Part shown: piece by piece, positions 53,625 to 63,853 of the stretch
How positions within the stretch are numbered: position 1 is the first letter of the stretch
Layout: each line of letters begins with the position of its first letter
Assembly: GCA_017531385.1 (NCBI GenBank)
Contig: JAFXLD010000028.1
Span: 1 to 64,000 of the forward strand
Direction: 5' to 3'
DNA length: 64,000 bases
From: Clostridia bacterium
Lineage (GTDB): Bacteria; Bacillota; Clostridia; Oscillospirales; Acutalibacteraceae
Made by a program: the position numbers and the translations under genes
The notes under the pieces: generated by a model
The model's input: only the letters and a program-made list of their open reading frames with translations
Told to the model about the DNA's origin: nothing
Databases searched by the model: none

Positions 53625-54365
53625 ATGAGCGAAAAAACCAAGAATCCGCATGACGGACACAGACAGCGTATGCGCGAACAGTTTTTAAAAGCGAACGGAC
53701 TCGACAGTTTTCCCGACCACAATGTGCTTGAAATGCTGTTGTTTTACTCAATTTCCAGAGCAGATACAAATGAACTTGCACACAGACTTATTGACACATT
53801 CGGCTCACTCAACGGAGTTTTTGATGCGCCCTACAGTGCATTAAAAGATGTCAAGGGTGTTGGTGAACAGACTGCCGTTCTCATAAAGCTTATCCCTTCT
53901 CTTGTGAAAAAATATCTTGAAGGCAGTGTTTCTGACAAGAATCATATTCAGACAACGGAAGATGCCGTTGAATATCTTCGTCCAAAATTTGCAACACTGA
54001 AAAATGAAGAGCTGATTATGGTCTGCATGAATAATGCAGGCAAAATCCTGAACTCAACAGTCATAAGCAAGGGCGGTTCTGATTTTGCCGAAGTTGACAC
54101 CAGAAAAATCGTTCAGGAAGTTATATCAAGCAATGCAACCCAGGTTATAATTGCTCACAATCACCCCGGCGGAATCTGTGCACCGTCATCGGCAGATGTA
54201 AAAATCACAAACAACATTTCAGCTTTGCTGCATTCCATAAACGCAAGACTGGCAAACCATATAATCATAACAGATACTGATTATTTTTCATTTGCTGCAA
54301 CACCGAAATATGCCTCACTGTTTATAGCAGAACCATTGACTGAGCAGGACGTTGCAGAAGTATAA
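53625..54365 (+). CDS. radC: RadC-family protein (JAMM/MPN)
   Basis: 246 residues from ATG 53625 (AAAGAGGT upstream). N-terminal helix-hairpin-helix region (LKDVKGVGEQTAVLIKLIP) and C-terminal JAB/MPN domain with IIAHNHPGGICAPSSADVKI, the HxH...D metal motif. Once called a DNA repair protein; its biochemical role is still unsettled. The patatin gene follows 17 bases later. Confidence 0.93.
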   Translation: MSEKTKNPHDGHRQRMREQFLKANGLDSFPDHNVLEMLLFYSISRADTNELAHRLIDTFGSLNGVFDAPYSALKDVKGVGEQTAVLIKLIPSLVKKYLEGSVSDKNHIQTTEDAVEYLRPKFATLKNEELIMVCMNNAGKILNSTVISKGGSDFAEVDTRKIVQEVISSNATQVIIAHNHPGGICAPSSADVKITNNISALLHSINARLANHIIITDTDYFSFAATPKYASLFIAEPLTEQDVAEV

Positions 54366-54382
54366 GACAAAGGAGCTTCAAT

Positions 54383-55216
54383 TTGACAGGAATTATAGAT
54401 GTTGGCGGCGGTATGCGTGATATTTACGGTGCTGGTGTGCTTGACTGTTTCATTGATAACAATATCACTTTTGATATATGTATCGGTGTTTCCGCAGGCA
54501 GTGCAAACCTTGCATCCTTTATTGCAGGACAAAGAGGCAGAACTTACAGATTTTATGCCGAATATGCCGCACGTAAAGAATACATGAGCTTTGACAATAT
54601 GTTCAGAAGCGGTTCATATTTCAATCTTGATTATATATATTCCGTTCTTTCAGATACAGACGGAGAAGATCCTCTGAACTTTGATGCACTTGAAAAAAGC
54701 ACTTCGGAGCTTATCACCGTTGTTACAAATGCCCATACAGGTGAAGCTGAATATTTTGACAAGAAGAATATCATAAAAAATGATTTATGGGCAGTAAAAG
54801 CATCCTGTGCAATGCCTGTTGCCTGCAAGCCGTTCAGACATGACAGCAAAGAGTATGTTGACGGCGGAGTTGCAGATCCTATCCCTGTGGAAAAGGCTTT
54901 TGAAATGGGCTGCGACAGGGTTTATGTTATAATCCCCAGACCACCTCTTGAAAAAAATCATGAGTTTTCATATCTGATGAAACCTTTCCTCAAAGACTAC
55001 CCGAGTGTTCTTGCACTTATGGCAAAACGTCCCGAAATTTACAACAGACAGCTTCATGTTCTCGATGAATATGTAAAAGACGGAAAAGTTGTGCTCATAG
55101 CACCCGATAATGATAAAGGGCTTAACATGATAACAAAAGACAAAGATAAGCTGACAGCATATTATCACAAAGGTTATAATGATGCTAAGTATATAATGCA
55201 AAACGCAGAACCGTAA
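54383..55216 (+). CDS. Patatin-like phospholipase
   Basis: 277 residues from TTG 54383 (AGGAG 7 bases upstream). Oxyanion motif DVGGGMRDIYGAGVLD, nucleophile elbow GVSAGSAN (Ser) and catalytic Asp in VDGGVADPIPVEKA. This matches the YjjU-like bacterial patatin group, acyl hydrolases of membrane lipids. No signal peptide. Probably co-transcribed with radC; the terminator overlaps the stop. Confidence 0.9.
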   Translation: MTGIIDVGGGMRDIYGAGVLDCFIDNNITFDICIGVSAGSANLASFIAGQRGRTYRFYAEYAARKEYMSFDNMFRSGSYFNLDYIYSVLSDTDGEDPLNFDALEKSTSELITVVTNAHTGEAEYFDKKNIIKNDLWAVKASCAMPVACKPFRHDSKEYVDGGVADPIPVEKAFEMGCDRVYVIIPRPPLEKNHEFSYLMKPFLKDYPSVLALMAKRPEIYNRQLHVLDEYVKDGKVVLIAPDNDKGLNMITKDKDKLTAYYHKGYNDAKYIMQNAEP

Positions 55217-55233
55217 GAAGTTCTGCGTTGTTT
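55202..55233. terminator. Terminator between patatin and epimerase genes
   Basis: AACGCAGAA and TTCTGCGTT pair around a 10-base loop (55202-55229), followed by GTTTG. Lies in a convergent junction. Confidence 0.7.
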
Positions 55234-55235
55234 GT

Positions 55236-56111
55236 TTACAGGCTGATTCTGATTGAATCTATGTTAAGAATTTTTTTCAGCAGAGAATTATCAAGGAGTG
55301 TGCATTCAGCTCGCTCTGCACCTGTTTTAAATTCACCCCAGCTTTTTGTGGGTATGATAAGCTCCTTGTCTGCCGACAATTTTTCTGCAAGCATCAGTCC
55401 CAGATCATATTTTGACAGGCTTTCATCACCTGCGATATTGAGCTTTTCGGGGATTTCAGGTAAATCACACAGCTTTAAAATTATATCTGCCACGGTTTTA
55501 TAATCAAGTGCAGATCTTAAAAATCCAGTCGAAAGCTGAATCTCTCTGCCGTTTTTAAGATTATCACACACAATATCGCAAAAATGCTTTTTCGCAGGAG
55601 CAACACTTTCTGAAAACATCAACGGTAATCTCAATGCTGAACCGCCGACCGAATTAAAAATCTTCTCCCCTTCTGCTTTTTGTCTGCCGTAAATGCTTAT
55701 GGGAACAAGCTGATCATTTTCAGTAAAAAGATGCGTTCCTCCTTCACCGTAAACTGTATCGCTTGATGTAAAAAACAGATTATTGAAGCTTTTAAGCTTT
55801 TCTGAAAAATACGCAGGGATTTCAATATTCATCTTTGCCGCTTTTTCGGGAAACTCGGCAACAAAATCGATATTATGACACGCAACCGTGTAAAAAATAT
55901 CGGCATTTTCTGTATTATTGATTTCTCCGATAAGCTTGTCAAGATAATTTTTATCATTGACATCACCGATACACGGAATAACACGCTCATTGCCGAATCC
56001 GAAAAAATTTTCTGAACGGGCAGCCGCAAGGACTTTTTTGTCTGTATTTTCAAGTATTGATTTTATAATATGCGAGCCTAAAAAACCACCCGCACCGATT
56101 ACAACATACAT
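55236..56111 (-). CDS. NAD(P)-dependent epimerase/dehydratase-like protein
   Basis: 291 residues of the extended SDR fold. Nucleotide motif VVIGAGGFLGSHII at the N-terminus, FFTSSDTVYGEG and the catalytic pair YGRQKAEGEK (YxxxK). The C-terminal part resembles RmlD/dTDP-sugar reductases (LNIAGDESLSKYDLGLMLAE). Likely acts on a nucleotide sugar or a similar substrate. It begins 4 bases after birA ends, so it may be the last gene of the bioY-birA operon. Confidence 0.82.
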   Translation of the reverse strand: MYVVIGAGGFLGSHIIKSILENTDKKVLAAARSENFFGFGNERVIPCIGDVNDKNYLDKLIGEINNTENADIFYTVACHNIDFVAEFPEKAAKMNIEIPAYFSEKLKSFNNLFFTSSDTVYGEGGTHLFTENDQLVPISIYGRQKAEGEKIFNSVGGSALRLPLMFSESVAPAKKHFCDIVCDNLKNGREIQLSTGFLRSALDYKTVADIILKLCDLPEIPEKLNIAGDESLSKYDLGLMLAEKLSADKELIIPTKSWGEFKTGAERAECTLLDNSLLKKILNIDSIRISL

Positions 56112-56115
56112 ATTC

Positions 56116-57087
56116 TCACCTTACCTTTGTGCTCACTTCACCTGACGAAAGATATTCCTCACTGCCGTCGGGATATTTCACATGAAGTCTGAAATCATCA
56201 TCAATATCAATTGCCACAGCTTCTTTTATTCCGTCAGGTTTTATGACATTAATCTCCTTACCGTCAAGATATGAGCGTGAACAGTAATCAAAAAGGAAAT
56301 GCTTACCCACAAGAACCTTGTATTCATCGAAAAATATATTGATAACATCTGCAACGATTTTGCTGACTGAATCACCGTCCGGCTGTTCATCGAATACAGA
56401 ACCTGCTATATCCCTGATATCTTCGGGCAGCGAATTCTCAGAAAAATACATATTGATTCCGATTCCGAGAACAGCATAACTGAGTTTTCCGCATTCAAGG
56501 TCAAAAGAAGCTTCCGTAAGTATTCCGCAGACCTTACGGTCTCTCATATATATATCATTCACCCATTTGATCGATGTCATTTTATCCGTGTTTTTTTCAA
56601 TTGCCTTTGCAACAGCAACTGCAGCACAGGTTGTAATAAGCAATGAATCAGAAGGTTTCATATCAGGTCTTAAAAGAATACTGAAATATACTCCCGTACC
56701 TTTTTGTGAAGAGAAGCTTCTGCCCAGTCTGCCTCTGCCTGCAGTCTGCTCACCTGATAAAAGAACAAAACCTTCTTTTTCACCGTTTTCTGCCATTTTT
56801 TTAACAAGTGTATTTGTTGAATCAACAACATCCATATATTCAATGTTAACATTTTCAACAGTTATGAACTTTTGTACACTCTGGGCTGAAACAAGATTAT
56901 TTTTTTCTGTCAGAATATAACCTTTGTTTGTAACTGCGCCTATTTCATACCCCTTGTCCTGCAACGTTTTTATTGCTTTCCATACAGAATTTCTGCTCAG
57001 CCCCAGATCAGCAGCAATACTCCCTCCGGATACATATTTCCCCTTGTTCTTTTCAAGAAATCCGAGAACTTTTTCTGTTGTTTTCAT
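56116..57087 (-). CDS. birA: Biotin ligase / biotin operon repressor BirA
   Basis: 323 residues, the bifunctional length. N-terminal winged helix (VSGGSIAADLGLSRNSVWKAI), then the ligase with GRGRLGRSFSSQKGTGVYFS (biotin and ATP site) and KWVNDIYMRDRKVCGIL, and an SH3-like end. It attaches biotin to carboxylases and, as biotinyl-AMP complex, represses biotin genes. Its gene overlaps bioY by ATGA and the operator at 57691-57721 supports autoregulation. Confidence 0.95.
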   Translation of the reverse strand: MKTTEKVLGFLEKNKGKYVSGGSIAADLGLSRNSVWKAIKTLQDKGYEIGAVTNKGYILTEKNNLVSAQSVQKFITVENVNIEYMDVVDSTNTLVKKMAENGEKEGFVLLSGEQTAGRGRLGRSFSSQKGTGVYFSILLRPDMKPSDSLLITTCAAVAVAKAIEKNTDKMTSIKWVNDIYMRDRKVCGILTEASFDLECGKLSYAVLGIGINMYFSENSLPEDIRDIAGSVFDEQPDGDSVSKIVADVINIFFDEYKVLVGKHFLFDYCSRSYLDGKEINVIKPDGIKEAVAIDIDDDFRLHVKYPDGSEEYLSSGEVSTKVR

Positions 57088-57641
57088 AATTTTATCCTCT
57101 TTCTGACTGCCCCTGAAACAACAGCAGCAAGCGTTATTTTTATCACATCAGGAATAATGTAAGGAAAAACACCGACCGACATGACGGTTAAAAAGCCTGC
57201 CGTTTCCGCTTCTTTCATGTATACAAACAAAAACCATAATGAACCGACAAAATAGCAACAAACCAGACCTGAAAAAAAACCAAAAATCATAAAAGGAATG
57301 TTTTTCCGTAATTTTTCAATTATAAATCCTGCAATAATTGCAAGAAAAATAAAGCCGATAACATATCCTCCTGTCACCCCGAACAATGCACCTATTCCGC
57401 CTTTGAAAAAAGAAAACACAGGAAGCCCGACAATTCCCAGAATAATATATACAACAACTGCAATCGTTCCTTTTTTTCTGCCAAGAATACCGACAGAGGC
57501 ACAAACAGCAAATGTCTGAAGCGTTATGGGGATATTACCAATTGGTATACATATCCACGAACATATGACAATAAGTGCCGTCATCATTGCAACAGAAGCA
57601 ATATCAACGGCTTTGATTTTTTTATTTTCAGGTTCACCCAT
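57084..57641 (-). CDS. bioY: Biotin ECF transporter S component BioY
   Basis: 185 residues with about six membrane helices: ALIVICSWICIPIGNIPITLQT, ILGRKKGTIAVVVYIILGIVGLP-type stretch, and GALFGVTGGYVIGF, the BioY signature. It imports biotin with the shared energy-coupling module. GAGGTGA, the ribosome site, is the right arm of the hairpin upstream. First gene of the bioY-birA(-epimerase) operon. Confidence 0.94.
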   Translation of the reverse strand: MGEPENKKIKAVDIASVAMMTALIVICSWICIPIGNIPITLQTFAVCASVGILGRKKGTIAVVVYIILGIVGLPVFSFFKGGIGALFGVTGGYVIGFIFLAIIAGFIIEKLRKNIPFMIFGFFSGLVCCYFVGSLWFLFVYMKEAETAGFLTVMSVGVFPYIIPDVIKITLAAVVSGAVRKRIKL

Positions 57642-57669
57642 AAAAAAATCACCTCAGTCTTTGAGGTGA
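57642..57669 (-). terminator. Terminator hairpin overlapping the bioY ribosome site
   Basis: On the minus strand TCACCTCA, loop AAGAC, TGAGGTGA, then seven T residues and ATG of bioY. It can end transcription from the zinc-ribbon gene upstream. In the bioY transcript itself only the right arm should be present, where GAGGTGA acts as the ribosome site. Confidence 0.75.
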
Positions 57670-57721
57670 TTTTATCATATTCAGCGTTTATTGTCAACCA
57701 TCATGCAACTCAATGTGACAA
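57669..57721 (-). promoter_or_regulatory. bioY-birA promoter with BirA-like operator
   Basis: On the minus strand TTGTCACA (57721-57714), 15 bases, GTTGACAA (57698-57691): the half-site and spacing pattern of the Gram-positive BirA box. The right half contains the -35 TTGACA (57697-57692); TAAAAT (57674-57669) follows after 17 bases. Holo-BirA binding would block the promoter. Confidence 0.8.
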
Positions 57722-57723
57722 TA

Positions 57724-58521
57724 TCAGAATATTGATGAATTATCATCAAGCGTTTCAATATTTGAGCCCATCTTATATTTATCATCACGTTCCATTTTAC
57801 TGACAACACAATCTCCGTCAGTCTCGGTAACCGTTACCTTCCAGACAGCATAGTTTATATCTTTTTCATCCAGGGTTTCACGATTATACATTCTGGAAAC
57901 GCACTTTACATAAAACGAGTAATCATTGCTGATCACATTGGATTCTGTTGAAAAAGAATCCACGTCATAATCAATTCTGCTCAGATCAAAAAGGGATTTT
58001 TTGTTATACTGAAAACGGTCTGCCATTTCAGATTTAACTTGGGGAGTGCAAAAATCTATCATTCCGGGATTCAGAGAATTGATACCGTCAAGATAAGAAA
58101 TATAGAAATTAAAGAAAGTTATATATATCTTTTCATCGGAAACAACGTCCTGAGCAGCAGTTGTAGGAATTTCTGTTGTGCTCTCAGGTGCCTTTGTTGA
58201 AGTTTCAGGCTCTGTCTGTGTGGCAACAACTACTGCTGACTGATTTTCATACACCGATTCATTACTTTTTTCAGGTTCATCGCCTGAATTCAACAAGAAA
58301 TAAACGCCTGTTCCGATTACCGCAAAAACTACAACAACAGCAGCTATCATTCCTATAAGTTTGTTGAAATTAGGTTTTCTGTAATTTCTGTTGATAGTTT
58401 GTCTGCCTTCAATCGGTTCATTCGACTGAGAGCTTTCCGATTGAAAAAATACATAACCACAGTTATAACAGGACATCGCATCATCAAGAAGTGTTACGGA
58501 ACAGCCGGGACAATCTTTCAT
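57724..58521 (-). CDS. Zinc-ribbon membrane protein of unknown function
   Basis: 265 residues. N-terminal zinc ribbon CPGC...CYNC (residues 4-21), one membrane helix (MIAAVVVVFAVIGTGVYFLL, about 58-77), a Thr/Ser-rich linker (TQTEPETSTKAPESTTEIPT), and an outer domain of about 135 residues with no known motif (YITFFNFYISYLDGIN; YSFYVKCVSRMYN). The layout is common in Clostridia, with a ribbon inside and a small domain outside. Role unknown. Confidence 0.75.
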   Translation of the reverse strand: MKDCPGCSVTLLDDAMSCYNCGYVFFQSESSQSNEPIEGRQTINRNYRKPNFNKLIGMIAAVVVVFAVIGTGVYFLLNSGDEPEKSNESVYENQSAVVVATQTEPETSTKAPESTTEIPTTAAQDVVSDEKIYITFFNFYISYLDGINSLNPGMIDFCTPQVKSEMADRFQYNKKSLFDLSRIDYDVDSFSTESNVISNDYSFYVKCVSRMYNRETLDEKDINYAVWKVTVTETDGDCVVSKMERDDKYKMGSNIETLDDNSSIF

Positions 58522-58591
58522 ATCTTTTCACACCTTATCTTACTTAATTTTACTCTTAATAAATATCATAAAAAGTTGAGTCTGTGTAAAA

Positions 58592-60370
58592 TCAGATTTT
58601 CAATTGCTTGTTGATATTTTTAAGTGTTTCTTCATCAACCTTGACGATTGCTCTGTCATAGGTCAGGATACCGTTTACTTCAAATTCAACGTCACTTACC
58701 TGAGTATAAACAGTTGCAGAAAGTCCTTTTTTGATATTGGGGATAATCTGCTTTTCAAAAAGCTTTCTGTATGCCTTTGTAAGGCTTTCCTTTGAATTAT
58801 ACATCATATAACCGAAGCTCTTTGACTTATTCCATACGTGACCGTCAATAATATGCGAATAACCGCCGAATTCACTGAGAACGAAAGCTCTGTCATTCTC
58901 TTTTTTCGGCACCTGAACAGGTATTGTGTATCTGTGAATACTTCTGAAATCGCCTGCCTTCTGGTCGTACCAGCCACTTGCATGGTCGCAATGTCTTGAG
59001 GGGTCAGCAGCTTTGACAGCATTGCCGATTTCAGCAGCATCAAACTGTCCCCAACCTTCGTTGAAAGGAACCCATGTTGCAATTGAAACACAGTTATAGA
59101 GCTGGTCAATCATCTCAAACATTTCTTTTTTAAAGAATTCACGCCATTCTTTCTTATCTCTGTTGAATAAGGAGTATTTGTTGTCTTTAAGTGAGAATGC
59201 GGCAACGGGAATAAATCCACCCTGGATAATGGGAATAACACCTGCAAAGAACTGACTCAGGGCCTTACCGCCGCTTATCATATCCTGCCATACAAGCATT
59301 CCGAGTCTGTCGCAATGATAATACCATCTTGCAGGCTCAGTCTTGATGTGCTTGCGGAGCATATTGAAGCCGAGGTCTTTCATTTTCTGAATATCGTAAA
59401 TCATAGCTTCGTCTGAAGGAGGTGTCATACCGCCGTCACACCAGTATCCCTGGTCAAGCAGACCGTTATGGAAATAGGGCTTATTGTTAAGACACAGACG
59501 CATAAATCCCTTGTCATCCTTACCCATGCTGAACTTTCTCATACCGAAATATGTCTTTACTGTATCGACAACATTACCGTCGACGGAAAGCTCAAGCACC
59601 ATATCATAAAGATTGGGCTCTTCGGGGCTCCAGAGCTTGAAATCGGGAACTGCAATATCACTGTCCTTGCCGATTTCAGCCTCTGCAACAGCATTTTCTC
59701 CGTCATAGACAGTTGCTCTGAGTGCAAATTCACCCTCAGCAGTAATATCTGATTTTACATTTATAACACCCTTGTCAATATCGGGAAGAAGCTTAACAGA
59801 TTTAATATGAGCATCGGAAACAGCTTCAAGCCATACTGTCTGCCAGATACCTGAAGTTGCTGTGTACCAGAAACCGTGTGATTCGGTTGCCTGTTTACCT
59901 CTCTGCTGCCAGCCTTCATCTGTGGGGTCATAAACATAAACAACAAGCTCATTCTCACCGTCTGTGACAAAATCTGTAATATCAAATGAAAATGCGTTGT
60001 AACCGCCCTGATGTGAGCCGACAAGTTTTTTGTTGACATAGACTCTGCATTCCCAGTCAACTGCATCGAAATTGATAATAACTCTCTTGTCCTTAAATTC
60101 CTCTGAAAGAGTGAAATTTTTTCTGTACCAGAGTCTGTCATCCTTTGTGATGTGCTTTTCAACACCTGAGAGTGCACATTCGATTGCAAAGGGAACAATG
60201 ATTTTTCCGTCATACTTTTCAGGAAAAACCGTGTTTGCATCTGTAATTGCATAGTCAAACTCACCGTTGAGATTCACCCAGAAATCACGCTGAAACTGCG
60301 GACGGGGATATTCATTCAGCGGACAGTTTCTGTCAACTTTATCATAAAATATTGTTTTAATATGTGACAT
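58592..60370 (-). CDS. GH2 glycosidase (beta-galactosidase/glucuronidase type)
   Basis: 592 residues from ATG 60370 (GAGGTG upstream). Jelly-roll sugar-binding domain (LWYRKNFTLSEEFKDKRVII; AVDWECRVYVNKKLVGSHQG), Ig-like domain, then a TIM barrel. Acid/base Glu is in WVPFNEGWGQFD and the nucleophile Glu in FVLSEFGGY. No signal peptide, so it works on imported sugars. It is shorter than LacZ, closer to beta-glucuronidase-like GH2 enzymes; the exact sugar is unknown. Confidence 0.9.
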   Translation of the reverse strand: MSHIKTIFYDKVDRNCPLNEYPRPQFQRDFWVNLNGEFDYAITDANTVFPEKYDGKIIVPFAIECALSGVEKHITKDDRLWYRKNFTLSEEFKDKRVIINFDAVDWECRVYVNKKLVGSHQGGYNAFSFDITDFVTDGENELVVYVYDPTDEGWQQRGKQATESHGFWYTATSGIWQTVWLEAVSDAHIKSVKLLPDIDKGVINVKSDITAEGEFALRATVYDGENAVAEAEIGKDSDIAVPDFKLWSPEEPNLYDMVLELSVDGNVVDTVKTYFGMRKFSMGKDDKGFMRLCLNNKPYFHNGLLDQGYWCDGGMTPPSDEAMIYDIQKMKDLGFNMLRKHIKTEPARWYYHCDRLGMLVWQDMISGGKALSQFFAGVIPIIQGGFIPVAAFSLKDNKYSLFNRDKKEWREFFKKEMFEMIDQLYNCVSIATWVPFNEGWGQFDAAEIGNAVKAADPSRHCDHASGWYDQKAGDFRSIHRYTIPVQVPKKENDRAFVLSEFGGYSHIIDGHVWNKSKSFGYMMYNSKESLTKAYRKLFEKQIIPNIKKGLSATVYTQVSDVEFEVNGILTYDRAIVKVDEETLKNINKQLKI

Positions 60371-60487
60371 ATTCAACACCTCATATTCATTATCTTTTAT
60401 ATTTTACTATAAAAAAAAGTTTTTGTCTATATGTATTTGCTATTGACATATAAATTTTTAAAACATATAATATTAATGTAAAGAAAA

Positions 60488-60671
60488 TATCTTCAGGGCG
60501 GGGTGTGATTCCCCACCGGCAGTAAAGTCTGCGAGCATTGAAAAATGCCGAAACGGTGAAATTCCGTTACCGACGGTAAAAGCTGAATCTTTCAGCTCAA
60601 GTCCGGATGAAAGAAGAAAAATATTTTTCTGTTTTTTCACGCTCTGATTATTTTCAGTGCGTATTTTTTTA
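60488..60671 (+). ncRNA. FMN riboswitch (RFN element) with terminator
   Basis: Conserved RFN sequence: CTTCAGGGCGGGGTGTGATT, CCCCACCGGCAGTAAAG, and TTCCGTTACCGACGG ... AGTCCGGATGAAAGAAG (60490-60617). A hairpin ACGCTCTGA / TCAGTGCGT (60639-60662) followed by seven T residues is the expression platform. FMN should stop transcription into ribU. Confidence 0.95.
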
Positions 60672-60696
60672 TTTTATTTGTTTTAAGGTGATTATT

Positions 60697-61290
60697 ATGA
60701 AATCAAAAAGAATAAATGTCAGGGCACTGACTGTGACAGCAATAATGGGAGCTCTCAGCACCGTGCTTATGATGATTGAATTTTCAATCCCCATTATGCC
60801 TGCATTCATAAAACTCGATTTTTCGGAGCTTCCCGCACTTATAACAGGCTTTGCATACGGACCTTTATGGGGTATTGCCGTCTGTTTTATAAAAAACTTC
60901 ATTCATGTTTTTGTTTCAACAACAGGTGCTATCGGTGAAATATCAAATTTCATTCTCGGTGCTGTTTTTGTAGGCGTTGCGGCACTTATCTATAAAAAGA
61001 ACAAGAATAAAAAATGGGCACTTATCAGCTGTGTTATTGCTTCTGCAATAATGGCAGTTTTCAGCGTGCTCTCAAATTATTTTGTTGTATACCCTCTTTA
61101 CATAAAAGTGCTCGGCATGACGGAAGAAATGATACTGGGAATGTATCAGGCAATTCTGCCGTCCGTCGGCAACCTCTTTGAAGCAATTGCAATATTCAAT
61201 CTGCCCTTCAATTTTGTTAAAATGATGATTGTATCTCTTATGTGTTTTGGAATTTATAAGCGCATTTCGCCGATAATGAAAAAACAATAA
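60697..61290 (+). CDS. ribU: Riboflavin ECF transporter S component RibU
   Basis: 197 residues from ATG 60697 (AAGGTG 6 bases upstream). About six membrane helices: ALTVTAIMGALSTVLMMIEF, the conserved FIKLDFSELPALITGFAYGP, and VFVGVAALIYKKNKNK. The S component captures riboflavin for the shared ECF module. Regulation by the FMN riboswitch fits. Ends in KRISPIMKKQ. Confidence 0.93.
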   Translation: MKSKRINVRALTVTAIMGALSTVLMMIEFSIPIMPAFIKLDFSELPALITGFAYGPLWGIAVCFIKNFIHVFVSTTGAIGEISNFILGAVFVGVAALIYKKNKNKKWALISCVIASAIMAVFSVLSNYFVVYPLYIKVLGMTEEMILGMYQAILPSVGNLFEAIAIFNLPFNFVKMMIVSLMCFGIYKRISPIMKKQ

Positions 61291-61297
61291 TTCCCAC

Positions 61298-61326
61298 TTG
61301 ACAAAGCCATTGTTTTGTTGTAGAAT
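61298..61326 (+). promoter_or_regulatory. metK promoter
   Basis: TTGACA (61298-61303), 17 bases, TAGAAT (61321-61326), 20 bases before the SAM-I aptamer. Confidence 0.85.
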
Positions 61327-61345
61327 ACTATCGAATTTAATATTC

Positions 61346-61472
61346 CTTATAAAGAGTGACGGAGGGATCGGCCCTGTGATGTCCGGCAACCTGCAAAAAG
61401 CAAGGTGCTAAATCCGACGGTCTGACCGAGAGATAAGGCTATCAGCTCACGGATCAGTCTGTGAGCTTTTTT
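61346..61472 (+). ncRNA. SAM-I riboswitch (S-box) of metK
   Basis: The aptamer (61346-61438) shows CTTATAAAGAG, GGAGGGATCGGCCCTGTGA, CCGGCAACC, AAGGTGCTAAATCC and GAGAGATAAGG. The terminator is AGCTCAC / GTGAGCT (61444-61467) plus T residues. High SAM should stop transcription of metK. Confidence 0.97.
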
Positions 61473-61510
61473 ATAGTTAATAATTCAAATTTATATACGG
61501 AGGAAACAAA

Positions 61511-62692
<1,182 letters not shown>

Positions 62693-62708
62693 GCTAGTAT
62701 AAAAAAAT

Positions 62709-62736
62709 TGCAGTCACTTTAAGTGGCTGCATTTTT
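62709..62736 (+). terminator. metK terminator
   Basis: TGCAGTCACTTTAAGTGGCTGCA is a near-perfect hairpin followed by TTTTT. Confidence 0.85.
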
Positions 62737-62754
62737 GATATAATGAATTGACAC

Positions 62755-62782
62755 AAAAAAACCGTGGATTTTACTCCACGGT
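62755..62782 (-). terminator. Terminator of the third metallophosphoesterase gene
   Basis: On the minus strand ACCGTGGA, loop GTAAAA, TCCACGGT, then seven T residues. Confidence 0.85.
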
Positions 62783-62793
62783 TCTTTATTTTA

Positions 62794-63789
62794 TTATTCT
62801 ACAGGAATAACAACATCATACTCAGGAAGGTACATACCCTTAGCATAGTCTCTTGCTCTGAAGATTACTTCGTTTTCGTAAACTTCAACAGAATAGCCTG
62901 TTGAGAATTCATTGTATCCGCCGTCTTCATTATTCTTGCCTATAGCGGGAACATTCACTGCATGGATGTTTTCGCCGATTTTTTCATATGTGTACTGTCC
63001 CATACCTAAATGAAGATGACCTGTAATGAAAATAACATTCTTGTAAGAATCAAGAACAGCCTGAATTTCTTCACTCTGATCGCCTACGTGGCCTGCGTTC
63101 TTGTTTGTACCGTTACCCCAGGGAATGGGAAGACCGTGTGTCTTCTTAAGAGGCTGATGAAGCACAACGAACACAGGCTTGCCGTCTGCTGTTGCTTCTG
63201 CAAGAGAATCATCAAGCCATTCAAGCTGTGCATCGCTGATATAAGCTTCTTCCATTACAGTTTTGTCAGAACCCATTACAACGAATGTGTAGCCGTTGAT
63301 CTCCATTGTGTAGCTCATGGAATCGAGCTCGCCACCGGTAATTTCATTGTATGTAGAAGTGAATCTGCCCAATGATTCTTCATAATCACGAAGTCTGATA
63401 TCGTGGTTACCTGTTGCCCAGATAAGATTTTCGCCGTAATTGTACTTACCGAAAAGCTCTTTGAGCATATCCCATTCAGCTGTAAGACCGTTTTCTGTGA
63501 TATCACCTGCAATCAGAAAAGCATCCTGAGGAGTAACAGCATTGTCAATATCCTGAAGCATTAAATCAAGATATATGCGGTTGTAGTTAAACGCATTTAT
63601 CTGAGAGTCACCTGTTGCAGTAAAAGTAAGCTGTACTTCATCGGGTCTGAGAGCCTCAATAGGTGTGTCTGTGGGAGGAGCTCCGAAGCTGCCTGCGCTT
63701 ATCATCATGGCAAGTATTACAGAAGCAAATTTCTGAATAATGCCTGCAAGTGCACTTACCAACGGGTCCAAAAGTGTCATAATCTGCAT
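62794..63789 (-). CDS. Exported metallophosphoesterase (calcineurin-like)
   Basis: 331 residues. The N-terminal 36 residues are hydrophobic (LVSALAGIIQKFASVILAMM) and act as signal or anchor. The core has FTATGDSQ, LIAGDITENG, WATGNHDIR and FITGHLHLG, complete for two metals. No Ig-like PAP domain, so it differs from the 47- and 49-kb proteins. It acts outside the membrane; substrate unknown. ATG follows AGGTG. It may share a transcript with the dockerin gene to its right. Confidence 0.85.
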   Translation of the reverse strand: MQIMTLLDPLVSALAGIIQKFASVILAMMISAGSFGAPPTDTPIEALRPDEVQLTFTATGDSQINAFNYNRIYLDLMLQDIDNAVTPQDAFLIAGDITENGLTAEWDMLKELFGKYNYGENLIWATGNHDIRLRDYEESLGRFTSTYNEITGGELDSMSYTMEINGYTFVVMGSDKTVMEEAYISDAQLEWLDDSLAEATADGKPVFVVLHQPLKKTHGLPIPWGNGTNKNAGHVGDQSEEIQAVLDSYKNVIFITGHLHLGMGQYTYEKIGENIHAVNVPAIGKNNEDGGYNEFSTGYSVEVYENEVIFRARDYAKGMYLPEYDVVIPVE

Positions 63790-63853
63790 TTTTTATCACC
63801 TTTCAGTTTTAAATATTTTAACCGTTACTACGGTTTGTTTACAATTTCTGATA

